DNA from: Physocladia obscura
Taxonomy: Eukaryota; Chytridiomycota; Chytridiomycetes; Chytridiales; Chytriomycetaceae
Length of the DNA: 10,612 nt
Assembly (NCBI GenBank): GCA_027596945.1
Contig: JADGJH010001335.1
Coordinates: forward strand, 1-10,612
Direction: 5' to 3'
The position numbers and the translations under genes were made by a program. This document shows, piece after piece, positions 6,692-10,612 of the stretch (within the stretch, counting starts at the first letter, position 1; every line of letters starts with the position of its first letter). The notes beneath the pieces were generated by a model that was not told the DNA's origin, did not search any database, and saw only the letters and a program-made list of their open reading frames with translations.

Positions 6692-9515
6692 ATGGACAAC
6701 AACCCAGCCGACAAGATTCTTCTGAAGGTATAACAAAAAAAAAGCTCGTTCAATCTATGCCAAACAATAATGTATCATAAGAAACCTTAATGCAAAAATA
6801 CAAACAAAAAAACTTGTTGTTTTGCAGAACTTGCGAGTCGACTGTCTTGTTGGCGTTGATGCATGGGAACGGTCGAAACATCAGCCACTTGTTATTTCGG
6901 CCGTTGTATATGCAGATATCGCGGGTATACAGCTTCCTCACAATAACAAAAAATGAGATGACTGGCAACTTTGAATATTTATATAATATATCTGATAGGC
7001 TCAGTTGCCTCTGTGGGTGATGGACTTTCTTCGGCTCACACAGTTTCATATGGCGATATCCAAACTGTGATCAGAGACTTCGTTCGCGTCAATTCATACC
7101 GCACGCTCGAAGCGTTAGCGATGGGAATCGCCCACCAGCTTTATGTCAAGTGTGAATTAAAAGCATTGAAGGTATTATTTTTTATTCATTTGATTTGATT
7201 TTTATTTATTTCTGCAGACAGACGCAGGACTGAGTATCAAAATTGAAAAACCGAAAGCGTTGCTGTTTGCGGATTCGGTTGGGATCGAAATCACGCGCAC
7301 GCGCCAGGAACTTGAAGAACTTGACGAACTTCTTTCGGCGCAAAATGCAAATATCAGCACCCCTTTCGATAGTCCATTTTTATTAGAGCCGTACGATCAT
7401 CACGCTGGAAAGGATTCAATTTTTATTAGGCAGCTCTCTTTGAGGTTTTAATTTAATTTCAATTGACTTATTCATTCAAACTCATCGAAATCAGCACAAT
7501 TATTGGCATAAATCCTCATGAACGAATTCACAAGCAACGACTTATTTTTGATATTACGATTCATTTGCATCTTGTATCGTCGTTTATATTGGTCGATCGA
7601 ATCCCAAACGTATTTAACTTTCGCACAATGGTAAAAAAAGTGTCGGAATACGTTGAATCAACATCATTCAAGACATTAGAGGTTTTAATTGAAAATGTTG
7701 CAGTTGTTTTGATTGGGGAGTGTAATGCCCCGAAAGTTTGGATCAGACTGCTCAAGCCGAGCGCGGTGCAGTTCGCAGACACATGTGGCGTGGAAATTAT
7801 ACGGGAAAGAGAAAGCGATATTGCGAATGGTGCGGCAATTGAGAAAGGCAGAAGGAAGCTTTCTGAAAAGGAAAACTGCGACGATGTTCAACATATTGTT
7901 TATTTGGGATTGGGTTCTAATTTAGGAAACAGGTAAGGGAAACATTTTCTCCTTTCTCTTTATACGTTTTGTTTTTTTAATTATATATATATGTGTGTAT
8001 TTATTTCAGAGCACGAAACATTTCATTTGGGCTTGATAGCTTGTGCTCGGATCCAAAAGTGACACGGCTTCTAGATACTTCGTTTCTTTACGAGACTATC
8101 CCGATGTATGTCGCTGATCAACCGAAGTTTTTGAATACATCGTGTAAAATTTCGACCACTTTGTCCCCGATGGACCTGCTTAAAAAAATCAAAGAAATTG
8201 AAGCTGCAACAGGAAGAGATTTCAATGTGATTAGGAACGGACCACGCCCTTTGGATATAGATATTTTGTTTTACGATAATTTGGAGCTGAAAACCGATTT
8301 GCTTGAAATCCCGCACAAGTTGCTTCATGAACGCGAATTTGTTTTGAGGCCGTTGTGCGAGTTGAGTTGTTTTTTTGTTTTTACCGTTGTTGTTATTGTT
8401 GTTGTTGTTGTTGCTGTTGTCGTTGTTGCTGTTTTTAACATTGCAATGTAGCATTGCTCCAACCATGGCACATCCTACTCGGTTCCGCACGCTGTTTCAA
8501 CTTTTGGGCGTGTTGATCAATACGGAGGGATACAACCCGAACCTTCACAAAATGCATCAAGTGACGCCATTCGCAACAAGAAAATCTGAGCCGCAGTGGA
8601 TATGGTCGAGCCACACACGTGTGATGGGAATATTAAATGTGACGCCAGACAGTTTCAGTGACGGCGGACAGTTTACAGGCATCGAAGAGGCAATTACGCA
8701 GGCCAACAAAATGATTGCGGACGGAGCCGATGTTTTGGATGTTGGAGGACAAAGCACGCGACCTGGAGCGGATATTGTTACTGAAGAGGAAGAGACGCGA
8801 AGAGTTATTCCAGTTGTGGAGGCGATTAGGAAAGGGGCTTCAGAGAATGTTTTGATTTCTGTGGATACCTTTCGGGCTGGCGTTGCGAAAGCGGCTATTG
8901 AAGCTGGTGCTGACTTTATAAATGATGTCAGTGGAGGAGAGTTTGATGAAGCCATGGTGGATATTATGGCCCAGCTGAAAGTGCCCGGTAAACTAAAAAA
9001 AAAAAAAAATTTGTATTTTATTTTATTTTGCTGTTTTATACTATGGCACTAACTTTTTTTATGTATTTTTTTAATTCATAGTTTGTATTATGCATATGCG
9101 AGGGAACACAAAAACAATGCGAAGCATGACAAGTTATGAAAATAACGATGTGGTTGGAGAGGTTCGACGGGTGCTGCTTGAACACGTAAACAAACTGATT
9201 GGACGCGGAGTGTACCGGTGGAACATAATTATCGACCCTGGCATCGGGTTTGCCAAGACAGTTGAACAGAATTTCACATTGCTACGCAAATTGAACCAAT
9301 TGACGTTACCAGGAACGGGACTCGAGCGGTTTCCAGTGCTTGTCGGGCCTTCACGGAAGGGATTTTTGAAGGCGGGAGCAGCACCGAAGGAGCGGGTGTG
9401 GGCGACTGCAGCGGCATGTTCGGCGTCGGTGATTGGAGGGGCGGCGATACTGCGTGTTCATGATGTGAAGGAGATGAAGGATGTGATAGCGACCTGTGAC
9501 CTGTTGTACCGTTAG
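6692..9515 (+). CDS. FOL1: Trifunctional folate enzyme: two dihydroneopterin aldolase domains, HPPK and dihydropteroate synthase
   Basis: Eight exons: 6692-6727, 6828-6924, 6999-7171, 7218-7444, 7495-7932, 8010-8360, 8452-8987 and 9082-9515; 763 residues, close to other fungal Fol1/Fas proteins. It converts dihydroneopterin to hydroxymethyl-dihydropterin, pyrophosphorylates it, and joins it to p-aminobenzoate. Aldolase 1 (about 8-128) has E26, Y62, E82 and K113 at the positions of S. aureus FolB E22, Y54, E74 and K100. Aldolase 2 (about 170-285) has E187, E240 and K265, but F220 replaces the Tyr. HPPK (about 310-470) has GLGSNLGNR and NGPRPLDIDI, with D406/D408 as Mg2+ ligands. DHPS (about 495-763) has MGILNVTPDSFSDGG, QSTRP (T543, P545, the unmutated state at a known sulfonamide-resistance site), SVDTF, MHMRG, DPGIGFAK and GPSRKGF. 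No targeting peptide is obvious at MDNNPADKILLK. Confidence 0.95.
8386..8432 (+). repeat. GTT-rich triplet repeat inside FOL1 intron 6
   Basis: An imperfect run of GTT triplets (with ATT, GCT and GTC variants) occupies the middle of the 91-nt intron 8361-8451. It provides the pyrimidine-rich stretch before the TTTTTAACATTGCAATGTAG acceptor. Read through, it would encode a Val-rich stretch ending at the TAG of the acceptor, so unspliced transcripts would truncate the protein before DHPS. Confidence 0.75.
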
Positions 9516-9558
9516 TAACATCTTGGTAGTGAAATCCCATTTCCTTCAAAAAAAATTT

Positions 9559-9579
9559 TCATTTCTTTCCAAGAAATGA
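9559..9579 (+). repeat. Perfect inverted repeat (9-bp arms) between FOL1 and FOL2
   Basis: Arms TCATTTCTT (9559-9567) and AAGAAATGA (9571-9579) surround a TCC centre. It lies in the middle of the 104-bp spacer, 44 bp after the FOL1 stop and 40 bp before the FOL2 ATG. It could be a dimer-type regulatory site for FOL2 or an RNA hairpin at the FOL1 3' end. Its TTC/GAA blocks loosely resemble a heat-shock element but with wrong spacing. Confidence 0.5.
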
Positions 9580-9619
9580 TGCGAAATCTGAAACTTTTCC
9601 ATCATTTTGTTTGTCGAAA

Positions 9620-10462
9620 ATGGACAAGACGCGGTTGGTGAATGGAGGGGTGGGCAACGAGTCGCCAATCATGGCGCGACGCATAAGTGTGATAGTTGGT
9701 GGTGCGAGTGGAAATGCTGGTGGAGGTGTTGGTGTTGGTGTTACGGTCGCGGGTGCTACTGGTGCTGCGGAGCCCTTTCCCCTCTCTGCAGACAACTTTG
9801 GACTCTCGTGGCCGTCCAAGGGCACGGTGCAGCGGCGCAATGACACCGAGGCCGAACGCGACGCGCGACTCGCGGCCATTGCCAGTGCTGTGCACACAAT
9901 TGTCACGTCGCTTGGCGAAGACCCGCAGCGCGAAGGCATGCTGGCTACGCCCATGCGCTATGCAAAGGCCCTCATGTTCTTCACCAAAGGCTACGAGCTG
10001 AGTCTCAAGGATTTGCTCAACAACGCCGTCTTTGAGGAGGACACAGACGAAATGGTCATTGTCAAGGACATTGACATTTTCTCGCTGTGTGAACACCACC
10101 TGGTCCCCTTTGCGGGAAAGGCAAGCGGTTCTCTACTGTCCCACCACATTAATTTTAATCAATCCAAATTAAATCAGGTCTCTATTGGCTATATCCCCAA
10201 CGGTCGCGTTCTCGGTCTCTCAAAACTCGCCCGTATTGCCGAAATGTTCAGTCGTCGACTGCAAGTCCAAGAAAGACTTACTAAGCAAATCGCTGTCGCC
10301 ATTCAGGAAGTCCTTCAGCCCCAAGGCGTTGCCGTCACAATCGAGGCCACACATATGTGCATGGTCATGCGTGGGGTTGAAAAACCTGGCAGTAGCACTG
10401 TTACAAGTTGTATGCTTGGTGTTTTCCGCGAAAGTCAGCGTACTCGCGATGAGTTTTTAACG
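9620..10462 (+). CDS. FOL2: GTP cyclohydrolase I (C-terminal few residues unresolved)
   Basis: Exons 9620-10120 and 10178-10462 give 262 residues. It converts GTP to dihydroneopterin triphosphate, the first step of pterin and folate synthesis, as a homodecamer. [10 protein letters not shown] holds zinc ligands C157 and H160, and C228 in THMCMVMRG is the third. [30 protein letters not shown] and [17 protein letters not shown] match the family closely. Residues 1-70 are a poorly conserved leader with a Gly/Val-rich run (27-49). Exon 1 is more G/C-rich than the neighbouring genes. The intron begins GC, not GT. After EFLT the family has only a few more residues; a GTATTT donor at 10463 suggests a last intron. 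Its exon is either off the window or a low-complexity one after AG 10563-10564; without splicing the frame stops at 10537 after a hydrophobic tail unlike the family. Confidence 0.93.
10121..10177 (+). other. FOL2 intron with a GC donor (GC-AG type), 57 nt and stop-free
   Basis: The exon ends GGAAAG and the intron starts GCAAGC, the typical context of GC-AG introns; it ends AAATCAG. Removing it joins GK to [10 protein letters not shown], exactly as in other GTP cyclohydrolases. Its length is a multiple of three and the frame through it has no stop, so retained transcripts would add 19 residues right after the zinc-site segment. Confidence 0.85.
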
Positions 10463-10612
10463 GTATTTTTACTGTTTACTAGTTACTTTTTCTCTTTGAT
10501 TTTAACTACTTGGTTTCTTTTTTTTTTTTTTTATTAAATATTATTTATACAAAAAAAAAACAAGAAAAAAATAATAAAAATAAAAAATAATTAAAAAAAA
10601 ATTAAAAATTTA
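10463..10612 (+). other. A/T-rich tail after FOL2: probable terminal intron or 3' region
   Basis: Starts with a GTATTT donor-like site after codon 262, followed by a branch-like TTTTAACTAC and a T15 tract (10518-10532), which looks like the 3' part of an intron. The only later AG is at 10563-10564, in poly-A sequence; splicing there would add about nine Lys/Ile/Asn codons. The rest is A/T homopolymer-like, with AATAAA-like words. Nothing else is visible. Confidence 0.4.

Noticed and set aside
8375..8451. Val/Leu-rich hydrophobic segment read from the GTT repeat
   Set aside because: It is intron 6 of FOL1; splicing 8360 to 8452 restores the HPPK to DHPS junction RPLCDIAPTMAHP.
9513..9622. FOL1-FOL2 fusion into one polypeptide
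   Set aside because: A TAG at 9513-9515 ends DHPS at its normal C-terminus, and the FOL2 frame differs, with its own ATG at 9620.
9559..10099. Long antisense open frames over FOL2
   Set aside because: They are shadows of the G/C-rich FOL2 exon and have Ser/Thr/Pro-rich, family-less translations.

Overview
The window is nuclear DNA of an intron-rich eukaryote with compact genes, most likely an early-diverging, possibly chytrid-like, fungus. I base this on 22 short spliceosomal introns (mostly 46-112 nt, GT-AG), the standard stop codons, a folate protein with the fungal Fol1 layout (aldolase, aldolase, HPPK, DHPS), a Pho85/CDK5-type kinase, and an RMC1/Mic1 homologue, a protein that budding yeast lacks. 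The assignment is inference. All exon boundaries below were derived by eye from reading frame, splice-site sequence and remembered protein families.

Layout. On the minus strand, read from right to left, are a 291-residue cyclin-dependent kinase (3676 to 2353, eight exons), ribosomal protein uL22/RPL17 (2226 to 1097, three exons, start codon split by an intron), and the amino-terminal part of an RMC1 homologue (1067 to the left edge, continuing outside). On the plus strand are a long coiled-coil protein of about 898 residues (3706-6586, four exons), the multidomain folate enzyme FOL1 (6692-9515, eight exons, 763 residues), and GTP cyclohydrolase I FOL2 (9620 to about 10462, with the last few codons unresolved at the right edge).

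The two plus-strand folate genes lie head to tail 104 bp apart. Together they cover GTP cyclohydrolase I, dihydroneopterin aldolase, HPPK and dihydropteroate synthase, which is almost all of the route from GTP to dihydropteroate. The kinase and coiled-coil genes diverge with only 29 bp between their start codons, and the RPL17 stop is 29 bp from the RMC1 start. Almost every base is therefore exon, short intron or short spacer. The only stretch over 300 bases without coding sequence is RPL17 intron 1 (420 nt). I found no mobile element, tRNA, rRNA or CRISPR.

The most unusual points are the linked folate genes, a stop-free 57-nt GC-AG intron beside the FOL2 zinc site, a Tyr-to-Phe change at a catalytic position in the second FOL1 aldolase domain, the split RPL17 start codon, and the very small intergenic gaps.
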